DNA from: Aestuariibius violaceus
Lineage (GTDB): Bacteria > Pseudomonadota > Alphaproteobacteria > Rhodobacterales > Rhodobacteraceae
Assembly: GCF_040779325.2 (NCBI RefSeq)
Contig: NZ_JBFONT020000012.1
Coordinates: 1 to 64,000 of the forward strand
Length of the DNA: 64,000 nucleotides
Direction: 5' to 3'
Shown one piece after another: positions 34,205 to 41,831 of the stretch (position 1 is its first letter; the number at the start of each line of letters is the position of its first letter). The notes beneath the pieces were generated by a model. That model searched no databases, was not told where the DNA came from, and saw only the letters and a program-made list of their open reading frames with translations. Position numbers and translations under genes: made by a program.

Positions 34205-34242
34205 GCTTACCACGAGCCTTCCACTCATGGAAAATTAGCCAT

Positions 34243-35115
34243 TCAGAGGAAGCTTTCGAGTCCAAGATCGCGCTGTCGCAAGGCCGCACGCAACCGCTCG
34301 AAGCCCCGTTCACGCAGCTGGCGCACCCTTTCCCTCGAAATACCGTATCGCGTCCCGAGATCTTGCAGCGTCGCCGGAGGATCGGTCACCTGTGTCGCAA
34401 TGATGATGTCACGTTCGCGATCCGGCAACGTATTAAGGGCTGCGGCGAGCACCTTCCTCAGCCCTGCGGTTTCCAGCTTTCTCAGAGCCGCAGGTCCATC
34501 GATACTGGATGGATCCGCGAGCAGAGCCATGCGATCCATGCCATCCGATCCCTGGACATGTGCATTCAGCGAAATGTCGACGCCTGTAACCTGTTCGCGC
34601 AAGGACGCCGCCTGCTGCAGGTCCACACCCAACGCGTCAGCAAGCTTCATGTCCGCAACCGCCTGATCCATGCCGGGATCGGCCGCTACTTCGGCGTCGA
34701 TAGCAGCGATTTGTGCGGCTGCCGCCCGTGTCAACGCGGAGTTCGGGCGCCTAACGGCGGAGGTGTTCGCACGCATGAAGTCCTGAACCTCCGCGCGTGC
34801 CCACCAAACAGCATAGGTCGAGAAACGAAACCCGCGATCCGGATCAAAGCGATCGGCGGCTTTCATCAGCCCGATCTGGGCCTGTTGCATCAAGTCCGGA
34901 TCGGCCTCACCAGCCCCGAGCTTCAGGCGCTTCGCGACCGAGGCCGCCAATGGGGCGAATGCGTGGATCAGATAATCGCGTGCGCGTCGGTCGCCATACG
35001 CCTGCCAGGCGCAAATCAATGCCCGCTCCTTTTCAGCGGATAGCATCCCCGAGCTACGGACGCGTCGGGCACCGTGGATGAGATTCGTGACAGGCTTATT
35101 CATGGCTAAGCTCAT
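34243..35115 (-). CDS. RpoH-like (sigma-32 family) RNA polymerase sigma factor
   Basis: A 290-residue sigma-70-family protein. Region 2 reads DLMQQAQIGLMKAADRFDPDRGFRFSTYAVWWARAEVQDFM, and region 4 reads LQDLGTRYGISRERVRQLRERGFERLR. RpoH proteins normally continue after W-W-I-R with S-L-V and a Q-R/K-K-L-F-F-N-L RpoH box. Here the sequence is FMRANTSAVRRPNSALTRAA and the box is not visible, so it is a divergent relative rather than the main heat-shock sigma. It is divergent from the MarR-Mrp-NifU operon. An ATG at 35103 is an alternative start. Confidence 0.82.
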   Translation of the reverse strand: MSLAMNKPVTNLIHGARRVRSSGMLSAEKERALICAWQAYGDRRARDYLIHAFAPLAASVAKRLKLGAGEADPDLMQQAQIGLMKAADRFDPDRGFRFSTYAVWWARAEVQDFMRANTSAVRRPNSALTRAAAAQIAAIDAEVAADPGMDQAVADMKLADALGVDLQQAASLREQVTGVDISLNAHVQGSDGMDRMALLADPSSIDGPAALRKLETAGLRKVLAAALNTLPDRERDIIIATQVTDPPATLQDLGTRYGISRERVRQLRERGFERLRAALRQRDLGLESFL

Positions 35116-35154
35116 TTAGTTTTGAATCGATACTAATTCTTTAGCTCAAAGATT

Positions 35155-35187
35155 GTCAAAGTGATTTCGCTTCGATATTACTTTGAC
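35155..35187. promoter_or_regulatory. Inverted repeat upstream of the MarR gene
   Basis: GTCAAAGT (35155-35162) and ACTTTGAC (35180-35187) are perfect 8-base arms with a 17-base spacer, ending immediately before the ATG at 35188. Another TCAAAG lies at 35146. This is a probable MarR operator in the gap between the divergent sigma and MarR genes. Confidence 0.5.
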
Positions 35188-35787
35188 ATGATTGATGAGC
35201 CACAAACACCTGATCGGATCGCGGAAATGCTCGTTCATATCGGGCGTGCGGCGCGGAGCGAAGATGCCGGCTCTGGACTGACGGCCGCACAGTGGACCTG
35301 CCTGCGTTTTTTCGCCCGTGCCAACGGCAGTACGCGCACACCCTCCGGCTTTGCCAGTTTCCAGGCAACGACCCGGGGCACGGCATCGCAGATGGTCAAG
35401 TCATTGGAGCGCAAGGGTTTGATTGTGGGGACGCGATCCGACCGGGACCGCCGCAGCGTCTCTTTTGACCTGACAGATCATGGACAGACAATGCTTGCGA
35501 ATGACCCGTTGCGAGACCTGATTGACGTGATCGACGGCCTTGCGGCCACTGAACGCGACAGCTTCCTGAAGACGCTGTCTCGTCTTGCCTCAACGCTTGC
35601 TATGCAGCGGGACCTTCCCGCGTTTGGGACGTGCAAGGATTGCACCCATTTCGCGCGGTCCGGCGATACGGCCTATTGCGCCTGCATGGCAGAAGAACTG
35701 ACGGTCGTGGACATCCCGAAGCTCTGCGCGAGCTATATCCCTACACGCGAGCCACCGAGCCAAGGAGACCGACATGACGCAGGCTGA
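35188..35787 (+). CDS. MarR-family regulator with C-terminal Cys cluster
   Basis: About 199 residues. A MarR winged helix (LTAAQWTCLRFFAR, ASFQATTRGTASQMVKSLERKGLI, RSDRDRRSVSFDLTDHG) is followed by a tail with FGTCKDCTHF, AYCACM and PKLCASY: six Cys in a zinc-ribbon or Fe-S-like spacing. Such a tail could let it sense metal or Fe-S status; this is inferred. It overlaps the start of the Fe-S carrier gene mrp by 14 bases, supporting that role. The frame is open to 35161, but that start would lie inside the inverted repeat. Confidence 0.83.
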   Translation: MIDEPQTPDRIAEMLVHIGRAARSEDAGSGLTAAQWTCLRFFARANGSTRTPSGFASFQATTRGTASQMVKSLERKGLIVGTRSDRDRRSVSFDLTDHGQTMLANDPLRDLIDVIDGLAATERDSFLKTLSRLASTLAMQRDLPAFGTCKDCTHFARSGDTAYCACMAEELTVVDIPKLCASYIPTREPPSQGDRHDAG

Positions 35788-36940
35788 AACCTCCGCAAGC
35801 CCTCGCATGATCGCGATCAGCAGCGGCAAGGGCGGCGTTGGCAAATCCACCGTCACGGCAAACATCGCTGTAGCCATGGCGGATGCCGGTTTGCGTGTTG
35901 GCGTGGTCGATGCCGACATCTATGGTCCGTCGATCCCACGCATGTTGGGCATCGCATCCGAAAAGCCGGCGATGTCGCCCGACCAGAAAGTCGTGCCGGC
36001 AGAAGCTCATGGTGTGAAGGTGATGTCGATGGCCATGTTGTCCGACGATGACAGCCCGGCGATCCTGCGCGGACCGATGGTGACGAAATACTTGCAGATG
36101 TTCGTGCGCCAGGTGGATTGGGGCGCGCTTGACGTCTTGCTGCTGGACCTGCCGCCGGGCACGGGCGACATTCAGCTCACCTTGGCGCAGGCCTTTCCGC
36201 TCTCGGGCGCTGTGGTTGTCAGCACGCCACAGGATGTCAGCCTCAAGATCGCGCGCCGCGGTTTGCGCATGATGGAACAGGTAATGGTGCCGATCCTCGG
36301 CGTGATCGAGAACATGAGCGGCTTCACGTGCCCGGAATGCGGCACGGTCACCCATATCTTCCATAGGGGCGGCGGAGAGGCGATTGCGCAGGAGCTTGAT
36401 GTGGATTTCCTTGGCGAGGTTCCGCTCGACCCGACCGTGGTCGATTGTGGTGACGAAGGCCGACCGCTGATACGCGCCGCGCCGGAAAGCCCTGCGGCGT
36501 TGGCATATCGGAGTATCGCGGCCACCTTGGCCGGAACGGGCGGTGACGTCGCCGGGATCGCGTCGCCCTTTGCCTGGACGCTTGCCGAGGGCACGGGAAA
36601 ACCAGCACCTGCATCGATCACCAAGGGTGGGCCGAGCGACCGTCTCGCCGCGCTGGACCATTCGGATGGCGCGCTGTTTCTGCGGTGGGCCGACGGCACA
36701 GACCGACGTCTAACCGACCGCGATCTGCGCCTCGCCTGCCAATGCGCGCAATGCCGAGAGGAGATGAGCGGCAAGCGGCTGCTGAACCCTGAAGACGTGC
36801 CGCTGGACATCCGCCTGACCCGTATCTGGAGCGTCGGCAACTACGCGCTTGGCATGGCTTTCAGCGACGGCCATGACACGGGTATCTATACGTTCAAGGC
36901 ACTTCAGGCGATGGTCCCGACGGAGTTGGAGGATGTCTGA
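35774..36940 (+). CDS. Mrp/ApbC Fe-S carrier ATPase fused to DUF971
   Basis: A 388-residue protein. Residues 10-255 are an Mrp/NBP35 P-loop ATPase: deviant Walker A GKGGVGKST (18-26), LDLPPGTGD, and CPEC at 186-189, the Fe-S-holding pair at the dimer interface. From about 296 to 380 there is a DUF971 domain (the N-terminal domain of gamma-butyrobetaine hydroxylase), with three closely spaced Cys (322, 324, 327). Mrp proteins carry Fe-S clusters to apoproteins in the cytoplasm. Mrp-DUF971 fusions are known. It overlaps the MarR gene upstream and NifU downstream. Confidence 0.9.
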   Translation: MTQAETSASPRMIAISSGKGGVGKSTVTANIAVAMADAGLRVGVVDADIYGPSIPRMLGIASEKPAMSPDQKVVPAEAHGVKVMSMAMLSDDDSPAILRGPMVTKYLQMFVRQVDWGALDVLLLDLPPGTGDIQLTLAQAFPLSGAVVVSTPQDVSLKIARRGLRMMEQVMVPILGVIENMSGFTCPECGTVTHIFHRGGGEAIAQELDVDFLGEVPLDPTVVDCGDEGRPLIRAAPESPAALAYRSIAATLAGTGGDVAGIASPFAWTLAEGTGKPAPASITKGGPSDRLAALDHSDGALFLRWADGTDRRLTDRDLRLACQCAQCREEMSGKRLLNPEDVPLDIRLTRIWSVGNYALGMAFSDGHDTGIYTFKALQAMVPTELEDV

Positions 36941-38168
36941 CACCGCCACCCGCCGCCGCATCCGGGCGCAATCCTCGGCCTACGATGTCGATGTCGTGGG
37001 CTTTGTCCTCGACACGCCGATCCAAGGGGGGCCATCCGCCCGGTTCGAAGTCACAAGTGATGCCCCTCTGGCGCGCGCGCTTTTCGCGCTGGATGGTGTC
37101 GTCCAGGTCGAGGTCAGCGGTGCGACAATCTGGGTGAAGAAGCATCCAGAGGCGGAATGGAACAGGTTGAAACCTGCCGTCGCCGGAGCGATCCGGAAGG
37201 TACTCGACGAAACCGACGCACCGCTCGGGCAGAACAAAGCTGTTGAGACCACACCTGACCAAGAGCTTCTCGGCGCGGTTGAAGATCTGCTGAACCAGCA
37301 GGTCAATCCAGCGGTCGCCGCACATGGCGGTCATATATCGGTGGAGAAGGTCGAGGGCGGCACCGTCTACCTGGGCATGTCCGGCGGCTGCCAGGGCTGC
37401 GCCGCCTCTGCGGCCACGCTTCGCGAAGGTGTGGAACGCATGTTGCGTGCCGCCTTACCGCAGATCGACAAGATCGTCGATGTCACCGACCATGCGGCGG
37501 GAGAGAACCCCTTTTATGCCCGCGATGATAGCCACTCACCGGTGCTGAACCGCCCGATCCCAGAGGGTGTCATCGGATGTGAGGACGGACAGATCATCGT
37601 GGACCCCGACTATCTGGCCCCAAGGCTGGGTATCACTGCCGAAACCCTTCGTGTCGGGCTGCGTCGGGGAGACGTCGTCGGCGTGACAGAAACGGGCGAA
37701 GGCGCCGATAGCGGCAAGACCCGGGTCATCCTGCGCACCTCGACCCGCGCCTGGGCCGCGGAAGTCGACGCCACCGGCGCGGCCCGCGAGATCCCGCCAC
37801 CGCGCGTGGTCGATGCGGCCGTAAGCAAGGAGACGGATCTGGCGAAGCGCATCCGCACCTATCTGGAAGGTCTCACCGAAGACGAAGTGCCGATCACCTA
37901 CGGTGCCTTGGCGCGCGCGCTCGGTCTCTGGGCCCCAGGCTCCATCACGAAAGTTACGCGGGCGCTGGAAACCACGATGCGGGAGGACGCTGAAGCGGAC
38001 CGTCCCTTTATCGCCGCCCGCGCGGTCAATCGCGGACGCGACATGCTTCCCGGCAAAGGCTATTTTGACCTCGCTTGCGCTCTGTCCCGCGGACCGCAGG
38101 ATGACGAAAGCGAGGCAGACCACCACGCCAGAGAACTGCGCCGCGTGTATGAGACTATCGCAGAGTAG
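36933..38168 (+). CDS. NifU-like Fe-S scaffold protein with DUF6522-like and extra C-terminal domains
   Basis: About 411 residues, much longer than a typical 190-residue Nfu protein. Residues 18-95 form an Nfu N-terminal domain, and 110-185 the NifU C-terminal domain with Cys153-x-x-Cys156 (GGCQGCAASAATL), which binds a 4Fe-4S cluster. Residues 210-285 look like DUF6522 (IIVDPDYLAPRLGITAETL). Residues 300-400 (ITYGALARALGLWAPGSITK) are an uncharacterised tail. The ATG overlaps the Mrp stop by 8 bases, so it works with the Mrp carrier. Confidence 0.82.
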   Translation: MSDTATRRRIRAQSSAYDVDVVGFVLDTPIQGGPSARFEVTSDAPLARALFALDGVVQVEVSGATIWVKKHPEAEWNRLKPAVAGAIRKVLDETDAPLGQNKAVETTPDQELLGAVEDLLNQQVNPAVAAHGGHISVEKVEGGTVYLGMSGGCQGCAASAATLREGVERMLRAALPQIDKIVDVTDHAAGENPFYARDDSHSPVLNRPIPEGVIGCEDGQIIVDPDYLAPRLGITAETLRVGLRRGDVVGVTETGEGADSGKTRVILRTSTRAWAAEVDATGAAREIPPPRVVDAAVSKETDLAKRIRTYLEGLTEDEVPITYGALARALGLWAPGSITKVTRALETTMREDAEADRPFIAARAVNRGRDMLPGKGYFDLACALSRGPQDDESEADHHARELRRVYETIAE

Positions 38169-38514
38169 GCAGTATTCGGGTGTCCCCGCGAAGGGCGAAC
38201 GGAAGGAGAAGCTTGCAAAGCCCCCCGTTGTTGCTTTCTCCGGTTGCAGTAGTGCTGAAAGCGGCCATCGGCGCAAAGACAGCGAAAATCAGCTTCCGTC
38301 CGCGTAGCGGACTTCCCTGCTACCGCGTGATGTTCAGATCATCCTCGCGCATAACCTCTACTGGATCACGCCGATGAAGCGGTTTTTCAAGGAAACGCCA
38401 GGACTCTGGCTGGAAGACATCGCGGAGTAGTAGGTGCTGACGCGAACCATGAAGATCTGCACCCGCGGGCCTTGTCGGAGCGACGCCCTGCGATGTGGAT
38501 TGAGATCCGCCGCG
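38169..38514. other. Gap with phage-like residue, no intact gene
   Basis: After NifU, a plus-strand frame around 38337-38430 reads IILAHNLYWITPM, KRFFKETPG and LWLEDIAE before two stops. It resembles a short phage structural-protein segment, but I cannot name the family. Nothing else recognisable is seen. It adjoins the truncated terminase genes at 38515 and may be part of the same phage remnant. Confidence 0.35.
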
Positions 38515-38607
38515 GGCCGGCAGCGCGGGCCGGGCCCAGAAGCGCCAGCCCCAGAGCAGTTCCTCAACCCGCGCCTCCGTCAGGTTCGCCAAGACCCTCT
38601 TCCTCTC
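38515..38607 (-). pseudogene. Truncated terminase large subunit (TerL) N terminus
   Basis: From the ATG at 38607 the minus strand reads MERKRVLANL, TEARVEELLW and GWRFWARPAL, the standard start of alphaproteobacterial phage TerL proteins (L-T-E..ALL..W.FWARP). The ATPase motif that should follow within 25 residues is missing and the frame drifts into unrelated sequence. It overlaps the TerS end by 44 bases, the usual terS-terL junction. Confidence 0.65.
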
Positions 38608-39058
38608 CATTGGCGGCAGCGATGCGCGCGAGACGCTCAGCGATGACATCGACAGCGCTCCCTTCCGCAGAGCTCATCGAGCCGTCACTCGAGGTGAGGT
38701 CAATCCGTTGCGGCTTATCCAAGCCAAATAGCTTGGCGCGGCTGGTGATGGCCGACACGGCCGCCCCCGCCTGCCCTTCCTGCATAGCCATCTGCCGGGC
38801 CGCTTCCAGCTGCTCGGAAGCCTGGGTCAGAGTGAAGGCATGCCGCTTAAGCGCGGCTGCCCTCAGCGCCTCAATCCTTAGGGTAATCTTAGGGTAGTCG
38901 ATGAGCCGCGATGCCTCGACATAGATCCAGGCATCCCGCGCGTTCGGATCCGTCTGATAGGCCGTCCGGTACGCCTCCGCCGCGTTCCCCGTCTCGACAT
39001 AGAGATGTGCGAACAGCTCCTGCTTAGGTGTCAGATCGGTTTCACTTTCAGTGGCCAA
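38564..39058 (-). CDS. Phage terminase small subunit (TerS), prophage remnant
   Basis: About 164 residues. An N-terminal HTH (DLTPKQELFAHLYVETGNAAEAYRTAY) and RDAWIYVEASRLIDYPKITLRIEAL match the Terminase_2/TerS family, followed by a helical region (AFTLTQASEQLEAARQMAMQEGQAGAAVSAITSRAKLFGLDKP). TerS binds phage packaging sites. The frame is open to 39157, but a TTG at 39058 preceded by GGAGC is a more probable start because the extra residues look non-coding. No capsid or portal gene follows. Confidence 0.78.
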   Translation of the reverse strand: MATESETDLTPKQELFAHLYVETGNAAEAYRTAYQTDPNARDAWIYVEASRLIDYPKITLRIEALRAAALKRHAFTLTQASEQLEAARQMAMQEGQAGAAVSAITSRAKLFGLDKPQRIDLTSSDGSMSSAEGSAVDVIAERLARIAAANGEEEGLGEPDGGAG

Positions 39059-39574
39059 CAGGTTGCTCCGATGTGAGTATTTCCCGTTTAGCAGAGCAAA
39101 CGGTTCGGCACGATCTCTCCTCCGAGTGCAAGTGCATAGATACCAAATGTCAAACACGTGGGGTGCAACAGGTCAATTATTGGAGTTTGGCTCCTAGGCG
39201 CCATTCAGATCTGTTTCGATGCCGCGGCGCAGCTTCACCGAACCGCCCATTCGCTGCTCCTGCAACATTAAGGCGTTGGCCGAGGAGGGCTCCGCGGGAC
39301 ACCACTGCCGTTCAGTCGGCGGACACGAAGGTCTGCTGTTTTCGGTTTTGGTGAACTTTGCGGCCGATTACACATCGGAGAAGCATGTGGGGGTCCTGGT
39401 GCCCCTGCTGGGCTGAAAAGTTGATGCAATCTTCTACAAGCGCGGCGAACATAAGTATCGCCTTGCTGACCACGCCCACGCATCGCCGCCCCACGGAGGC
39501 TGCTCCTCCACAAGGAAGCGGATGCACGTCGCTCTAATTTAAGCTGCCACATAACTAACACGTTCGGAGCCTCT
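39059..39574. repeat. Gap with dispersed-repeat copy (core 39229-39257)
   Basis: The best core of the family in this window lies here: GCAGCTTCACCGAACCGCC followed by CATTCGCTGC. Its ends pair (GCAGC/GCTGC). Further on come TCCTGCAACATTAAGG and CTCCGCGGGACACC. The remaining 300 bases before the GntR stop show no gene. Confidence 0.6.
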
Positions 39575-40246
39575 CTAAGCGCCGCGGAACACCAACTCCT
39601 CGACATCGGTCCGCAGGACATGCTCGCGCATGGCCGTTTCCGCTATGCTGGGATTGCCGGAGCGGATCGCGGATAGAAGCTCCCTGTGCTCGTCCGTGGT
39701 GTTCTGGCCCGCGGTAGAACTAACCTTGAGCGTCATACGCAGATACGGCTCCGTTGCGCGGCGGATCCGCCTGATCTCGGCCACCAGCCGCGGGCGGGGG
39801 CAATAGTCCAGAAAGGCATCGTGGAACTGGTCGTGGGCGGTGATGAACCAATCGACGTTCTCGCGCGCACGGTCGAGACGGGTCAGCGCGATATCGGCTT
39901 CGTCGAGGCCCTGCCGGTCGATGTGCGTCGTCACCAGCCGCATGGCGAAGCCTTCCAGCACCGCGCGCATCTCATAGAGTTCGCCGATCTCTTCGGTGCC
40001 CAGCGCAGTGACGACCGCCCCCCGGTTCGAGCGGATCGTCATGAACCCTTCGCTCGACAATTGGCGGATTGCCTCTCGCACCGGCATCCGGCTGATCCCG
40101 AGGGTCGACGCGATACGGTCGGCCACTACGTGCGTTCCGCCTTCCAGCCGCCCGGACCGGATCTCGGCCAGCAGGTAGGCATAGGCCTGCGCCTGGGCGC
40201 TCTGCCCCTGCTCCCGCTGCGTTCTGTCTGGCGAAAGGTCCATCAC
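39575..40246 (-). CDS. GntR-family regulator, FadR/FCD subgroup
   Basis: A 223-residue protein with a GntR HTH (AYAYLLAEIRSGRLEGGTHVVADRIASTLGISRMPVREAIRQLSSEGFM) and an FCD ligand-binding domain containing the metal-binding His and Asp positions (FHDAFLDYCPRPRL, DEHRELLSAIRSG, REHVLRTD). FCD regulators usually sense carboxylic acids and repress a divergent operon. It is divergent from the catabolic run at 40438 and, from ATTGTATCCAAT at 40404, probably binds between them. Confidence 0.92.
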   Translation of the reverse strand: MMDLSPDRTQREQGQSAQAQAYAYLLAEIRSGRLEGGTHVVADRIASTLGISRMPVREAIRQLSSEGFMTIRSNRGAVVTALGTEEIGELYEMRAVLEGFAMRLVTTHIDRQGLDEADIALTRLDRARENVDWFITAHDQFHDAFLDYCPRPRLVAEIRRIRRATEPYLRMTLKVSSTAGQNTTDEHRELLSAIRSGNPSIAETAMREHVLRTDVEELVFRGA

Positions 40247-40403
40247 AGGTCCCCCGATGTTCTCGCGCTGCCCGCCTTATGGGCAGTTATACAAAACACG
40301 TCCAACGATCATGCAAACGGCAGCACCGCGCACCGCTCGAAACACATGGGCATCGTGCCACCGAAACCAAGAATTGACAATTGACTCTGTGGCTACAAAG
40401 ATA

Positions 40404-40415
40404 ATTGTATCCAAT
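40404..40415. promoter_or_regulatory. Probable GntR operator (ATTGTATCCAAT)
   Basis: ATTGTATCCAAT resembles the T-G-T-A-T-A-C-A class bound by FCD-type GntR proteins. It sits 23 bases before the VOC start, after two near-identical TTGAC boxes (AATTGACAATTGAC at 40372-40385). A partial match (TTATACAAAA) lies on the GntR side at about 40279. It probably controls both directions; binding is inferred. Confidence 0.5.
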
Positions 40416-40437
40416 ATAGAGTCATTTTGGGTGGAAC

Positions 40438-40860
40438 GTGCCGGTCAAGAACGCTGCTATCTTGCATTTCTCGGTTTGCGTTGACGACCTTGACCGGTCG
40501 GTCGCCTTCTATGGCGCGGCCTTTGGGTTCGCACCCACGCTGCTTGGTACCGACCTCGGGGACGCCTTCGCGCGCATGGTGGGAAGCTCGCGAGTCTCGG
40601 CCAGACTGGCGCAATTAACCCACGGGACACGGCATGAAGTGCTCGAACTGATCGCGATCGAAGGTCAGCCGGGTGCCGCCGCCGGACCAACCCCGCTGGC
40701 CCATGTCGCCTTTCAGGTCCCCAACCTGACAAAGGCCATCGCCTCGGCCGAAGCCGAGGGCGCCGCGCCGCTGGGCGAGGTTGTGACCTTCGCGGAGGGC
40801 CGATCGGTCTATTGTAGGGAACCGGGCGGGTCCGTCTTCGAACTTGAGGAGTTGTTCTGA
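40438..40860 (+). CDS. VOC-family protein (glyoxalase/dioxygenase fold)
   Basis: A 140-residue protein of two beta-alpha-beta-beta-beta units: AAILHFSVCVDDLDRSVAFYGAAFGF and PLAHVAFQVPNLTKAIASAEAEG, with CREPGGSVFELEELF at the end. His in LHFSV and Glu near the end are typical metal ligands of VOC enzymes. It could isomerise or cleave a pathway intermediate. The start is GTG, with GGTGG upstream. It is the first gene of the 15-gene run and its stop overlaps the E1-alpha start. Confidence 0.85.
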   Translation: MPVKNAAILHFSVCVDDLDRSVAFYGAAFGFAPTLLGTDLGDAFARMVGSSRVSARLAQLTHGTRHEVLELIAIEGQPGAAAGPTPLAHVAFQVPNLTKAIASAEAEGAAPLGEVVTFAEGRSVYCREPGGSVFELEELF

Positions 40861-41831
40861 TGATCGACAGCGCCGCCGCACTGTCTCGCTTTCGGACCAT
40901 GACCGCCATGCGCTCCTTCGACGAGGCCTGCCTGGACGCGCTCCGGCGCAAGGCGATCCATGGCGAATTGCACGTCGGACTGGGCCAAGAGGCGATCGGC
41001 GCCGGCATGGTTGAAGGTCTGCGGCCCCAAGACGCCGTCGTTTCGACTCATCGCAACCACTATCACGGCCTGGCCAAGGGCGTCGACCGCCGGGCGCTTC
41101 TGGCGGAGATCTGCGAACGTGAGGCTGGGCTTTGCCGCGGGCGGGGCGGCCATATGCACCCCTTCGACCCGAAGACGAACTTCTCGGCGACCGGCATCGT
41201 CGGGGCGTCGCTTCCGGTGGCGCTCGGCTATGCCCATGCGTTCCGGATGCGCGGTGAAGATACGGTGGCCGTGGGGATGACCGGCGACGGCGGCTCCCAT
41301 ACCGGAGGATTCCACGAAGCGATGGTGATGGCAGGCGCCCGCAAGCTGCCGATGGTCGTGCTGGTGGAGAACAACGCGCTCGCCATCTCGGTGCAGTTCG
41401 ACGACATATCGCCGACAAAGACTGTCGCCGAACGTGCCGTCGCCTATTCGGCCCTCGGCATTCACGTGGACGGCACGGATGTCGACGCGGTGGCCGAGAG
41501 CTTCGCGACGGCCATGGACCATGCGCGCGCAGGCAACGGCCCCGTGTTAGTAGAGGCCACATGCCACCGCTTCCGCGGGCATTTCGAGGGCGACCCCGAA
41601 GGATACCGCAGCCGGGAAGAGCGCCAGCATCTCCGCCAGACCTTCGATCCGATCACGCTCTACCGAGCGCGCCTGACAAAGGCAGGGCTGGCCGAAGAGG
41701 CCACGCTCGACGCGATCCAGGCCGAAGAGAAAACAGCGATGAAGGCGCTTTTGGACGAGGTGCTCGAGATGCCCCTGCCGGATCCGGCCGGTGTGCTGGA
41801 AAACCGGTTTGTCGAAACGGTGCCGGCATGA
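40860..41831 (+). CDS. TPP-dependent 2-oxo acid/acetoin dehydrogenase E1, alpha subunit
   Basis: A 323-residue protein with the thiamine diphosphate motif GDG (142-144) through NN (171-172): GDGGSHTGGFHEAMVMAGAR and VLVENNALAIS. The substrate-end helix (GQEAIGAGMVEGLRPQDAVVSTHRNHYHGLAKG) resembles acetoin dehydrogenase E1 alpha (AcoA). E1 decarboxylates a 2-oxo acid or cleaves acetoin and passes the acyl group to E2. No E2 or E3 gene is present in this run, so the partner is encoded elsewhere or the enzyme works differently. It overlaps the E1-beta gene by 4 bases. Confidence 0.9.
   Translation: MIDSAAALSRFRTMTAMRSFDEACLDALRRKAIHGELHVGLGQEAIGAGMVEGLRPQDAVVSTHRNHYHGLAKGVDRRALLAEICEREAGLCRGRGGHMHPFDPKTNFSATGIVGASLPVALGYAHAFRMRGEDTVAVGMTGDGGSHTGGFHEAMVMAGARKLPMVVLVENNALAISVQFDDISPTKTVAERAVAYSALGIHVDGTDVDAVAESFATAMDHARAGNGPVLVEATCHRFRGHFEGDPEGYRSREERQHLRQTFDPITLYRARLTKAGLAEEATLDAIQAEEKTAMKALLDEVLEMPLPDPAGVLENRFVETVPA

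Noticed and set aside
36933..38168. Reading the C-terminal tail of the NifU-like protein as an alkyltransferase-like (MGMT/ATL) domain
   Set aside because: The ITYGALARALG stretch resembles the start of that fold, but the expected R-V-V and catalytic or Trp motif region is not visible; left as unknown.
38434..38897. Plus-strand frames over the terminase region
   Set aside because: The minus strand carries recognisable TerS and TerL sequence, while the plus-strand frames have no motif.
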